DNA of 6,854 bases, taken from positions 1 to 6,854 of the forward strand of contig JANLHY010000634.1 in NCBI GenBank assembly GCA_024653795.1, written 5' to 3'. The stretch comes from Candidatus Brocadiaceae bacterium (GTDB lineage Bacteria; Planctomycetota; Brocadiia; Brocadiales; Brocadiaceae). The notes under the pieces were generated by a model. That model had not been told where the DNA came from. It saw only the letters and a program-made list of their open reading frames with translations, and ran no database searches. Shown piece after piece: positions 1-6,585 of the stretch (position 1 is the first letter of the stretch; every line of letters begins with the position of its first letter). The position numbers and the translations under genes were made by a program.

Positions 1-360
1 TTCCCAATCATATTTTGTCTGCTCAGACTTATCGCCGCACTCCTTTTCCTCCTCTTCCTTGCAGCTTATACAGAGCGTAGTAAATGGAATGGCTTTTAAT
101 CGCGCCTTTTTGATTGATCGGCCGCATTGTTCACAAATCCCATAATGACCAGCGCGTATCTTGGCAAGGGCATCATCAATTTGTTTCAACTCCCTGGCAT
201 CTTCTTCGGCAACCAACGTCTCCAAATCCCCGTTCGAGACACTGGATGCAATTTCGGCGATATCTGTCAATTTTCTATTATTAGCGTCTCGATATTTTTC
301 AACCCTTTCCTCTACTTCCCGTAATAATATATTCTTTCTAACCAAAAGGAGGCTTTCCAT
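1..360 (-). CDS. DksA/TraR-family C4 zinc-finger protein (3' end cut by window edge)
   Basis: Reading leftward from an ATG at 360, 120 residues are open to the window edge with no stop, so the C-terminus is missing. Residues 1-70 are charged and look like a helical coiled coil. They are followed by GHYGICEQCG and, 17 residues later, CISC, so Cys76, Cys79, Cys97 and Cys100 form a C4 zinc finger. Proteins of this family enter the RNA polymerase secondary channel and alter initiation, often with ppGpp. The coiled-coil tip here lacks the DxxDxA motif of E. coli DksA, so it is better called DksA/TraR-like than DksA. The ATG has AAAGAG nine bases upstream; an in-frame GTG at 384 would add eight residues. 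It starts 52 bp after the gyrB stop and probably belongs to the same transcript. Family assignment is firm; the exact role is inferred. Confidence 0.88.
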   Translation of the reverse strand, partial: MESLLLVRKNILLREVEERVEKYRDANNRKLTDIAEIASSVSNGDLETLVAEEDARELKQIDDALAKIRAGHYGICEQCGRSIKKARLKAIPFTTLCISCKEEEEKECGDKSEQTKYDWE

Positions 361-412
361 TTGTTTTAACTCTTTTTTCTGCACGAGATCACCATAACCC
401 TTATTACAAAAA

Positions 413-2935
413 TTAAATATCTAAATTCCTTACTTCTAAAGAATGTTTCTCGATAAACGCTCTTCTCCTCTGAACGTCTTTCCCTGCCAAAATACTGAAG
501 ATTGAATCCGCCTTTGCTGCATCTTCCACCTTCACCCTTAACAATGTTCTTTTGTTAATATCCATCGTGGTCTCTGCAAGTTCCTCTGCGTTCATTTCAC
601 CTAAACCTTTATAGCGCTGGATTTCCAGGCCTTTTCTGCCGATCTCGCGTATTTTTGCCAAAACTTCGTTCAGAGAATACGCATATATTTCCACATCTCC
701 CGAAAGCAATTTATATCGTGGTTCCTTACTGCTGTTTCCATTAAAATATTCGTCTATCGACAAACCATAACTTTCTATCATTCTTGTTGTTTTTTCTATT
801 TCCTTGCCTTCGTGGTACTCTATAACTTTTATAACTCCCTCGTCCTTTCCCTGCTCTGCCTCAACAGTATCGTCCTCTTCTAATATCTCCAGTTCCCTTC
901 CCTCTGCCTCTTGTTTCATCTTTATAAATTTTTCCAACTCTTCCTCTGAATAAAGGTACGATATTTCACCCTTATACGTTATTTTATATAAGGGGAGATT
1001 CCCGCTCTTTTTATCCCTTAAACCTATAAATTTATCCAGAGATATCCCTTTCTTCCTCAGCATTTTTGTATATTCTTCCATCTGCGCCAGGAGTTGCAGT
1101 AATTTCCCCAGTTTTGAATTATCCAGCTTTTCTTTCCCCTTTTTCATGGGGACAAGTTTATCATTCTCAAACTCCATAACTGTATCATCTGTTCCCAGCG
1201 TAATTAACTTCTTTTGTAACTCCCTGTCGTCATAAATATATTCCTGTTTTTTGCCTTTTGTTACTTTGTACAAGGGCGGCTGCGCAACATAGATATGTCC
1301 CTTATCTATTAATTCTATCATCTGTCTGAAGAAGAACGTCAACAGCAATGTTCTTATATGCGCCCCATCAATATCGGCGTCGGTCATAATAATAACCTTG
1401 GAATATCGCAGGTTCGCTACGTTGAACTCTTCTGTCCCAATGCCTGTCCCCAAAGCGCATATCAAAGTCCTGATTTCCTCATTGCCCAGCATCTTATCAA
1501 TGCGCGCCTTCTCTACGTTCAGGATAACTCCCTTTAATGGTAGAATGGCTTGAAACGTGCGATCCCTTCCCTGCTTCGCTGTGCCCCCTGCAGAGATACC
1601 CTCAACGAGGAATATCTCAGAGGTCTCGACGTCCCGGCTGGAACAATCTGCCAGCTTTCCGGGCAGGTTTGCGCTGCTCAGCGCGCCTTTTCTTCGCGTC
1701 AGGTCCCTGGCCTTCCGGGCTGCCTCCCTTGCCCTGGCGGCCTCGATCCCCTTATTAATAATAGCCTTTGCTGTCGAAGGGGTTTCCTCACAATAAATTC
1801 CAAGTTGTTCATTTATCACCGCCTCAACAAGACCCTGCACCTCGCGGTTGCCCAACTTTGTTTTTTTCTGTCCCTCGAATTGAGGATCGGGTAGTTTGAT
1901 GCTTATTACGGCCGTAAGCCCTTCTTTGTAATCATCTCCTGTTGGCGCCTTTTCTTCGCTGAGAATCCCTTTGCCCTTTGCATAATTGTTCAACGTCCTC
2001 GTAATTGCTGCCCTAAACCCACTGAGGTGGGTGCCGCCTTCTACCGTGTTAATGTTATTTGCAAAGGAGTACACGTTTTCGCTGTAACCGTCATTGTACT
2101 GCATGGCAACTTCTACGATGGTTCCATTGGCTTCTTTTTCAAAATAAATTATGTCACGATGAACTACTTCTTTCCCCTCGTTTAGTTCTTTTATAAACGC
2201 CTTTATGCCCCCTTCATATTTGAATGCCTCGCTTTTATCTGTCCTTTCATCGGTCAGCGTTATTTTCAATCCCTTGTTTAGAAAGGCGTATTCTCTCAAT
2301 CTTTTTGCTATTGTTTCAAAACAAAACGTTGTGTCCTCGAATATTTCAGCATCGGGTTTGAATATTACCTTTGTTCCCCTCTTTTTGGTAACCCCGCGCA
2401 CCTCAACGGGCGACTTTACCTCTCCCTTCTCATACCTCTGAAAATATACATGCTCATCCCTTCTCACCTCCACTTCCGTCCACTCGCTGAGCGCGTTTAC
2501 AACCGATACACCAACCCCATGCAGACCGCCGGAAATCTTATAGCTCTTATGCTCGAACTTTCCTCCCGCATGCAACATCGTCATAACCACTTCCAGCGCG
2601 GACTTCTTTGTCTCTGCATGCGTGTCCACAGGAATACCCCTGCCGTCGTCTATGACTGTTAGACTGCCATCCAAATTTATTTTTACGCTTATGTTTTCAC
2701 AAAAACCTGCAACAGCTTCATCTACACTATTACAAACTACCTCTTCCACCAGGTGGTGTAAACCTCTGACGGTGGTATCTCCAATGTACATGGCGGGCCT
2801 CTTTCTGACAGCCTCTATGCCGCCCAGCACCTTAATTGATGTCGCATCGTATGTATCTTGTTCCAGCGCTAAATTACTTTCTTCTACTTCTACCATTGTA
2901 GTATTACCTTCATATAACCATTTCCTTTTAGCCAT
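413..2935 (-). CDS. gyrB: DNA gyrase subunit B
   Basis: GyrB is the ATPase and TOPRIM subunit of the A2B2 gyrase that introduces negative supercoils. From ATG 2935 it has 840 residues. The GHKL ATPase domain shows Glu65/Asn69, DDGRGIP (96-102) and GGLHGVGVS (136-144). The transducer domain has the Q-K-K-T-K loop at 356-360, with Lys358 matching E. coli Lys337. The TOPRIM domain has Glu445 and MTDADIDG (517-524), with Asp519 and Asp521 as metal ligands. Residues of about 565-770 contain the large insertion seen in Gram-negative GyrB, before EIQRYKGLGEMN (771-782). The C-terminus, ending NLDI, is complete. One oddity is that EGDSAGG reads EGISAGG, with Ile447 in place of Asp. The start is uncertain: ATG 2935 has no clear ribosome-binding site, whereas ATG 2896 (Met14) has GAAGG ten bases upstream and gives 827 residues, closer to the usual N-terminal length. 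ParE is less likely given the gene order and length. Confidence 0.97.
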   Translation of the reverse strand: MAKRKWLYEGNTTMVEVEESNLALEQDTYDATSIKVLGGIEAVRKRPAMYIGDTTVRGLHHLVEEVVCNSVDEAVAGFCENISVKINLDGSLTVIDDGRGIPVDTHAETKKSALEVVMTMLHAGGKFEHKSYKISGGLHGVGVSVVNALSEWTEVEVRRDEHVYFQRYEKGEVKSPVEVRGVTKKRGTKVIFKPDAEIFEDTTFCFETIAKRLREYAFLNKGLKITLTDERTDKSEAFKYEGGIKAFIKELNEGKEVVHRDIIYFEKEANGTIVEVAMQYNDGYSENVYSFANNINTVEGGTHLSGFRAAITRTLNNYAKGKGILSEEKAPTGDDYKEGLTAVISIKLPDPQFEGQKKTKLGNREVQGLVEAVINEQLGIYCEETPSTAKAIINKGIEAARAREAARKARDLTRRKGALSSANLPGKLADCSSRDVETSEIFLVEGISAGGTAKQGRDRTFQAILPLKGVILNVEKARIDKMLGNEEIRTLICALGTGIGTEEFNVANLRYSKVIIMTDADIDGAHIRTLLLTFFFRQMIELIDKGHIYVAQPPLYKVTKGKKQEYIYDDRELQKKLITLGTDDTVMEFENDKLVPMKKGKEKLDNSKLGKLLQLLAQMEEYTKMLRKKGISLDKFIGLRDKKSGNLPLYKITYKGEISYLYSEEELEKFIKMKQEAEGRELEILEEDDTVEAEQGKDEGVIKVIEYHEGKEIEKTTRMIESYGLSIDEYFNGNSSKEPRYKLLSGDVEIYAYSLNEVLAKIREIGRKGLEIQRYKGLGEMNAEELAETTMDINKRTLLRVKVEDAAKADSIFSILAGKDVQRRRAFIEKHSLEVRNLDI

Positions 2936-2952
2936 TCAGCCATTATTTAAAT

Positions 2953-3282
2953 TTAGGTAACTCCTGTCTTAAACCGGATATCCTCAATGTATTTCATACC
3001 CATCACGTTATTAATTTTGTGAATTATAGCGTACTTCTCAAAATTAGTCAAATAATGAATCATGGTAGATGATTCCACGTTTACGCGCATAATTCCATTT
3101 TTAATCCCTGTAATCTTGGTGCTCTTGTAAATCTCATTACCAACTACCTCGCTCCATACGCTCATCACCTTCTGACAATTTTTATCAATACTCTTTTTCT
3201 TTGGAAACGCTTGTTTCAATAGTTGGCCGAGTCTTACAACCTTATTTTTACTATCAAAATATCTTTCCGGAAGTTCTTCCAT
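2953..3282 (-). CDS. dciA: DUF721/DciA-family protein, probable replicative helicase loader or operator
   Basis: This small protein has 109 residues from ATG 3282. It carries the DUF721 pattern: a VWSEVVG-N-I segment near residues 42-50, followed by a dG-MRVNVESSTMIHYL strand and helix, a Lys/Ile-rich helix, and a closing VMGMKYIEDIRF segment. DUF721 is the DciA family, which interacts with the DnaB replicative helicase and replaces DnaC/DnaI loaders in many bacteria. A run of lysines near residues 27-29 suits a nucleic-acid-binding role, but that is inference. ATG 3282 is preferred because GGTGAT (3290-3295), a match to the anti-Shine-Dalgarno tail, lies seven bases before it. In-frame TTG 3297 and GTG 3294 would overlap that site. 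It ends 17 bp before gyrB and sits where recF followed by DUF721 is found in actinobacteria. Confidence 0.82.
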   Translation of the reverse strand: MEELPERYFDSKNKVVRLGQLLKQAFPKKKSIDKNCQKVMSVWSEVVGNEIYKSTKITGIKNGIMRVNVESSTMIHYLTNFEKYAIIHKINNVMGMKYIEDIRFKTGVT

Positions 3283-3289
3283 TATTATT

Positions 3290-3295
3290 ATCACC
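3290..3295 (-). promoter_or_regulatory. Ribosome-binding site deciding the dciA start
   Basis: On the minus strand GGTGAT is complementary to the 16S anti-Shine-Dalgarno tail and is seven bases from ATG 3282. It supports that ATG over the upstream in-frame TTG and GTG codons. Confidence 0.5.
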
Positions 3296-3305
3296 AAATC
3301 TTCTT

Positions 3306-3350
3306 GACAGGATTTACAGGATAAAACAAAAAAATCTTGTTAATCCTGTC
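3306..3350. repeat. Inverted repeat made of 9-bp units (GACAGGATT type) between dnaN and dciA
   Basis: The left arm GACAGGATTTACAGGAT (3306-3322) and the right arm ATCTTGTTAATCCTGTC (3334-3350) pair at 15 of 17 positions around an 11-base A-rich loop. Each arm is itself a near-tandem of nine-base units (TTGACAGGA, TTTACAGGA; on the other strand AGACAGGAT, TAACAAGAT). I recall similar AGGATTAACAGGATT-type palindromes scattered through intergenic DNA of many environmental genomes, which suggests a dispersed repeat rather than a local element. In the dnaN-dciA transcript it would form a stem-loop. The U-tract falls in the loop and not after the stem, so it is not a standard intrinsic terminator. 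It fills most of the 89-bp dnaN-dciA gap. Confidence 0.75.
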
Positions 3351-3371
3351 TAACTTTAATCTTTATAATTA

Positions 3372-4472
3372 TCACTTTAACTCTATAGGCATTATCACAC
3401 TTAATTGTTCGTGGCCTGTTCTAAATAATGCCGCATTGCTATTATCCTTAAGTTCTATGACGATAGTCTCGCTATCAGAAACCTTCAAGGCGTCTAAGAC
3501 ATACTCAGGGTTGAAGCATATTTCTAAATCCGGCCCTTGGTAACTGGCGTCAATCTCCAGTTCCGCTTCTCCTACTTCTGCTGCCTTCGACTGAAGCATC
3601 AATTTTCCATCCTTAAAGATAAATTTTACAACATGGTACCCCTCGCTCGTCATAAATGAAGCCATTCTCACTACCGTTATTAACTCATCCCTCTTTACTT
3701 CTATTTTCTTGTCGTTATCCTTTGGTACAACGTCCTCATACTTTGGATACTGCCCTTCTATCAATTGAGATATAACCTCACCCCTTTCCCCTAGAAAAAG
3801 TATCTGAGACTCCCCAATTCCAACCCGCAGCGTTCCTCTGCTCTCTGTCGAAAAACGTTGCAGAAACGTTAAACACTTCACGGTAGCTATTCCACTCATT
3901 GAAATCCCATCTGAATTTTCCACCTTCCGCTTTACCATTGATAATCTATTCCCGTCAGCTGCCGCCATAACTATTTCTTCTTTGTCTATCTTCACAAATA
4001 CACCACACAGTGTGCTTCTGGCTCTCATCGTTGAAACCGCATGAATAACCTTTCCTATCATATCACCAATAATCCCGCCATCAACTTTAACAAAACTCTT
4101 AACGTCTGTGATAGTTATCATGGGAAACTGACTAGAATCTTCACCTGCAATCTTAAAATAACCCTTCCCAGACTTTAAAACACAACTACTACCATCAAAA
4201 GATACTAGCACTTCTTCATTGCCTGCCCATTCTCTAAATATATTATTAACACGAGATGCCGGTAAAATAATACTGCCATCCCCTACACTTTCCTTAGCCG
4301 AAAGCGTATATTTAACCAAAACTTCCAAATCCGTTGCCGTCAACTCCACCTTTTTATCTCTTACTTCAAATCGTATCCCCTGTAATATGTGTTTAATAGC
4401 AGAAGATGGTACTATACCCGAAACTAAATTAAAGCCTTTGTACAACTCATTTCCATTAAAACTTAGGTTCAT
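3372..4472 (-). CDS. dnaN: DNA polymerase III subunit beta (sliding clamp)
   Basis: DnaN forms the ring-shaped dimer that tethers DNA polymerase III and other DNA enzymes to the template. The 366-residue length is normal. Three clamp domains are visible by landmark: TATDLEV (45-51) and SSQFPMI (113-119) in domain I; AADGNRLSMV (171-180) and the SQLIEGQYPKYEDVVP segment (235-250) leading from domain II into III; and the C-terminal VIMPIELK (359-366), which matches the VMPMRL tail that lines the partner-binding cleft. The ATG at 4472 has AGGA seven bases upstream, so the start is well supported. It lies 238 bp after the end of dnaA and 89 bp before the DciA gene. The protein appears intact. Confidence 0.97.
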   Translation of the reverse strand: MNLSFNGNELYKGFNLVSGIVPSSAIKHILQGIRFEVRDKKVELTATDLEVLVKYTLSAKESVGDGSIILPASRVNNIFREWAGNEEVLVSFDGSSCVLKSGKGYFKIAGEDSSQFPMITITDVKSFVKVDGGIIGDMIGKVIHAVSTMRARSTLCGVFVKIDKEEIVMAAADGNRLSMVKRKVENSDGISMSGIATVKCLTFLQRFSTESRGTLRVGIGESQILFLGERGEVISQLIEGQYPKYEDVVPKDNDKKIEVKRDELITVVRMASFMTSEGYHVVKFIFKDGKLMLQSKAAEVGEAELEIDASYQGPDLEICFNPEYVLDALKVSDSETIVIELKDNSNAALFRTGHEQLSVIMPIELK

Positions 4473-4710
4473 ATTTTATTCCTATATTTATATTATATAA
4501 CTAAAAGTAATCTCATAGAAGTACTATACAATGTTCATAATTCATTAGTTTATGTGTAACTTTCTTTTAGGTAAAGACATAATGTGTTTATTATAGTGTA
4601 TGAAATATGTAAATAAATTATGAAAAAAGAATAGACTCTTTTTACGATTTTAAAAAACAGATATCAGAAGCAAAAGTAATTTACATGTTATGAACATATT
4701 ATCTCTGTAG
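4473..4710. other. AT-rich dnaA-dnaN intergenic region, weak oriC candidate
   Basis: This 238-bp gap is strongly AT-rich and has no open reading frame that I can support. TGTTCATAA (4532-4540) and TTATGAACA (4688-4696) are exact reverse complements. Each matches the DnaA box TTATNCACA at eight of nine positions, in inverted orientation about 150 bp apart. The dnaA-dnaN gap is a common oriC location, and AT-rich stretches could serve as an unwinding element. No perfect consensus box was found, and eight-of-nine matches also occur by chance elsewhere in the window (for example TTATACAGA at 66-74). The origin call is therefore tentative. Confidence 0.3.
4480..4497 (-). promoter_or_regulatory. 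dnaN ribosome-binding site and possible -10 promoter element
   Basis: AGGA at 4480-4483 lies seven bases before the dnaN ATG and is a convincing ribosome-binding site. A perfect TATAAT hexamer lies just upstream at 4492-4497 on the minus strand. The hexamer 17 bases further up, TTCTAT, matches TTGACA at only three of six positions, and the implied leader would be very short. The region is AT-rich, so the -10 match could be chance. Confidence 0.35.
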
Positions 4711-4872
4711 TTAACTTTCTATTTTTTGTAAAACAAAAAGGAGGTTTTTGTCTTTCTTTAGCAACTTCGTTATTTTTCCATCTGAGTGGATTACTGTGGA
4801 GTGGTCACGTCCCCCTACAAATCCTCCTATTTCTGTAAGTGACATATTTGTTAGTTTTCGAGAAAGGTACAT
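4711..4872 (-). pseudogene. dnaA: Out-of-frame 3' end of dnaA (domain IV DNA-binding part)
   Basis: On the minus strand, in the frame beginning at ATG 4872, 53 codons read as the missing DnaA C-terminus and end at TAA 4711-4713. They start MYLSRKLTNMSLTEIGGF and contain GGRDHSTVIHS, the DnaA signature of the helix-turn-helix that contacts the DnaA box. In intact DnaA, MYLSR directly follows PRQIG. Here GGT is followed by G-ATG, so removing one G (complement of position 4873) restores continuity. The perfectly kept downstream frame points to either a sequencing or assembly error or a very recent mutation, not to long decay. The annotation of dnaA should be taken as 4711-6112 with one frameshift. 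Confidence 0.9.
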
Positions 4873-6112
4873 CACCTATCTGTCTTGGTAATGCGAGGCT
4901 TCGTGTCCTGCTCTTTGACTGAAGTTGAGATATACTTACACTAAACCTGTCTGAAACAGCATGAAGAATTGATTCAATACTTACTGTTTTTTTAATTCCT
5001 GTCACTTCACGAATGACCTTTTTTATAAAATCCAATGTAATGGTATTTTTCGTAACCTTTAGTTCCTTGCCCAGACGTATAATTGCGCCTTCGATATCGC
5101 GGATATTGCCATGTATGTGTTCCGCAAGATAAGAAGCGAAGTCGTGTGTCAGGTTTATATTCATGAGTGATGCTTTTTTCTCGATAATCGCAACGCGCGT
5201 TTCTATCGTGGGACTATCAACGCTGCATAATAACCCCCATTTGAAACGGGAGATGAGCCGGTCCTCCAGGGAGCTTAAAGATTCGGGTGGGCAGTTGCTC
5301 GTGATAACAATCTGTTTCCTGGCGTTATAAAGCGCATTAAACGTATGAAAAAATTCCTCCCTGCAGCCTTGCAGGTTTTCAAAGAATTGTATATCGTCGA
5401 GCAGAAGCACATCCAGGTTCCTGTAAAGATTTCTGAATTCGTCCCAGTTATTTGATCGTATCGTGGAAATAAAATGGTTCACAAATTGCTCGCACGGTAG
5501 GTAAAGAGTTCTTATTGCGCGCTTGGAGAGGAGTAAGTTATTTATGGCATGCAGGAGGTGCGTCTTCCCAAGCCCTGAAGCGCCGTGTATAAAAAGAGGG
5601 TTATATGCGAGACCCGGGGACTCAGAAACAGCCACAGCAGCAGCATGCGCCAATCTGTTGCAAGCCCCAACGATGAAATTTTCAAAGCGGTAGTATCCAT
5701 TCAGAGAATTAATACGCCCTTCGTATGCGGGTAATTCACTGAGGGACGCAGGAGCGCCATTGGAATCGAGGGAGGAAGCCAGTGACTGCTTAAAAAGCTC
5801 ATCCTCTGCAAGAAAGATCACCTCTCGCGAGGAATGCAACACCCTGTAAACTACGCCTGAGAAAGTGTCCTTATAATTACTGGAAAACCATTCCTTTATG
5901 AAATTATTTGGTGTAATAAAGGTAATACTGCTTTCATCAACAGAGGAAATTTTAAGACAAGAGAACCACACATCGAACTGCTGGCCAGGAACAGACTTCC
6001 TTAATTCCGCTAATATTTCCGGTAATATGGAGTCAACCTCATTACAGGAAGGCGCTGCCTTGCGTTGTGGAACCTTTAATGTCGCGCTGGATTGTTCTAA
6101 ATCCATAGGCAT
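4805..6112 (-). CDS. dnaA: Chromosomal replication initiator DnaA, reading frame ended early by a frameshift
   Basis: DnaA is the AAA+ ATPase that binds DnaA boxes and melts oriC. The open frame of 435 residues has an N-terminal domain I (about 25-105), a short linker, and the AAA+ domain. Walker A is GASGLGKT (177-184), Walker B LLLDD (236-240), sensor I ITSN (270-273), the arginine-finger region EDRLISRF (283-290), and sensor II GNIRDIEGA (335-343). Domain IV begins near residue 375 and matches the family through SRTRSLALPRQIG (401-413). It then turns into unrelated sequence and stops at 4805-4807. One extra base at 4873 explains this: the rest of domain IV continues in another frame to 4711, and a repaired protein would have 466 residues, the normal length. 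As written, the product lacks the DNA-binding GGRDHST signature. ATG 6112 is the first start after an in-frame TAG; ATG 6106 is also possible. Neither has a clear ribosome-binding site. Confidence 0.9.
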   Translation of the reverse strand: MPMDLEQSSATLKVPQRKAAPSCNEVDSILPEILAELRKSVPGQQFDVWFSCLKISSVDESSITFITPNNFIKEWFSSNYKDTFSGVVYRVLHSSREVIFLAEDELFKQSLASSLDSNGAPASLSELPAYEGRINSLNGYYRFENFIVGACNRLAHAAAVAVSESPGLAYNPLFIHGASGLGKTHLLHAINNLLLSKRAIRTLYLPCEQFVNHFISTIRSNNWDEFRNLYRNLDVLLLDDIQFFENLQGCREEFFHTFNALYNARKQIVITSNCPPESLSSLEDRLISRFKWGLLCSVDSPTIETRVAIIEKKASLMNINLTHDFASYLAEHIHGNIRDIEGAIIRLGKELKVTKNTITLDFIKKVIREVTGIKKTVSIESILHAVSDRFSVSISQLQSKSRTRSLALPRQIGDVPFSKTNKYVTYRNRRICRGT

Positions 6113-6372
6113 GAGTGACGTAATTTTAGAAAAATTCTACAAGAGGAATCCCTAATTTAACGTTCAGGAATTTAAAAGTTGACACAAAGTTACCAAGGCA
6201 CCAAGAATTTTCTTTGTGTCTTAGTGGCGTAAAAATTCGCCAATCAAGATAGCAAGATGATAACAAGGCTGCAACTAGAAGTCAAACCAAAAAATTAACA
6301 GAAAAACCCTGTAACCTTTTAAAATAAACTCAAAATTTTAGCCTGTAGATAATTAAAAAAAATTATAAGTAT
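6113..6372. other. Intergenic region upstream of dnaA
   Basis: This 260-bp, AT-rich gap lies between dnaA and the oppositely oriented transposase fragment. It holds the octamer inverted repeat at 6181-6226 and must contain the dnaA promoter, but no convincing -35/-10 pair is visible on the minus strand. TGTAGATAA (6344-6352) matches the inverted DnaA-box consensus at eight of nine positions and is followed by an A/T run, so a second weak origin or autoregulatory site is possible. No open reading frame is supported. Confidence 0.4.
6181..6226. repeat. Inverted repeat built from CACNAAGN-type octamers upstream of dnaA
   Basis: GACACAAAG (6181-6189) and CTTTGTGTC (6212-6220) are perfect inverted arms. 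The left side is a run of three octamers, CACAAAGT, TACCAAGG and CACCAAGA (6183-6206). The right side carries two in the opposite sense, TCTTTGTG and TCTTAGTG (6211-6226). I recall this CACAAAG/CACCAAG style of palindromic repeat from intergenic DNA in many environmental bacteria, so it is probably a dispersed element. It lies about 70-115 bp before the dnaA start and could lie in or near its promoter or leader. Confidence 0.7.
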
Positions 6373-6573
6373 ATGTATATCAAAGACGCATATAAAAAGA
6401 AAGGTGGTAAGAAATATTCCTGCCTGGCACTGGTTGAGACGGGAAGAACCCGGAAAGTGCCTCGCCAGAAGATAATCCTTACGCTGGGAAAAGTGGGTGT
6501 GCCAAAGGGACAATGGCCGCTCCTGGCAGAGGTGTTCGAGGGGTGTGCGTTGAGAGTTTCTTGCAAGGCTTGA
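6373..6573 (+). pseudogene. N-terminal fragment of an IS1634/IS4-like transposase
   Basis: The 66-residue frame opens with MYIKDAYKKKGGKKYSCLAL, then VETGRT, then PRQKIILTLGKVG, then WPLLAEVFEG. This pattern (basic N-terminus, YxxLVE-R-T, RQ-ILxLG, W--LAE) is the start of IS1634/IS4-type DDE transposases, which are normally several hundred residues long. No catalytic DDE region follows. After residue 56 the sequence stops resembling the family in this frame and ends at TGA 6571-6573. A different frame from 6540 gives ESFLQGLKSL, which resembles the usual next segment, so a frameshift near 6540 is possible. No good ribosome-binding site precedes the ATG. I read it as a dead IS remnant; the family call is from pattern memory and no terminal inverted repeats could be recognised. 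Confidence 0.6.
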
Positions 6574-6585
6574 AAAGCCTTGCAA
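6561..6585. repeat. Perfect palindrome with 11-bp arms and GAA loop
   Basis: TTGCAAGGCTT (6561-6571) and AAGCCTTGCAA (6575-6585) pair perfectly around a three-base loop. It spans the stop codon of the transposase fragment. Neither strand has a T-run after the stem, so it does not look like a standard terminator. It may be a short dispersed palindrome, an insertion scar, or a structural element of the IS remnant. Confidence 0.75.

Noticed and set aside
66..74. TTATACAGA, an eight-of-nine DnaA-box match
   Set aside because: It lies inside the zinc-finger coding sequence and is alone; it mainly shows that near matches arise by chance.
1537..1894. Several overlapping plus-strand open frames inside gyrB
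   Set aside because: They are opposite-strand shadows of the GC-rich TOPRIM-coding part of gyrB and show no family features.
3306..3350. Intrinsic terminator between dnaN and dciA
   Set aside because: The stem is AT-rich and the T-run on the transcribed strand falls in the loop and not after the stem.
4868..4885. Programmed frameshift site in dnaA
   Set aside because: There is no slippery heptamer or homopolymer run at the shift point, so an error or mutation is the simpler reading.
6179..6208. Plus-strand TTGACA with AAGAAT 18 bases later, a possible promoter facing the transposase fragment
   Set aside because: The TTGACA overlaps the octamer inverted repeat and the -10 matches at only four of six positions; the fragment it would serve is broken.
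6295..6314. TTAACAG and CCTGTAA forming a small inverted repeat
   Set aside because: Arms are short and imperfect in an AT-rich stretch, so it is consistent with chance.
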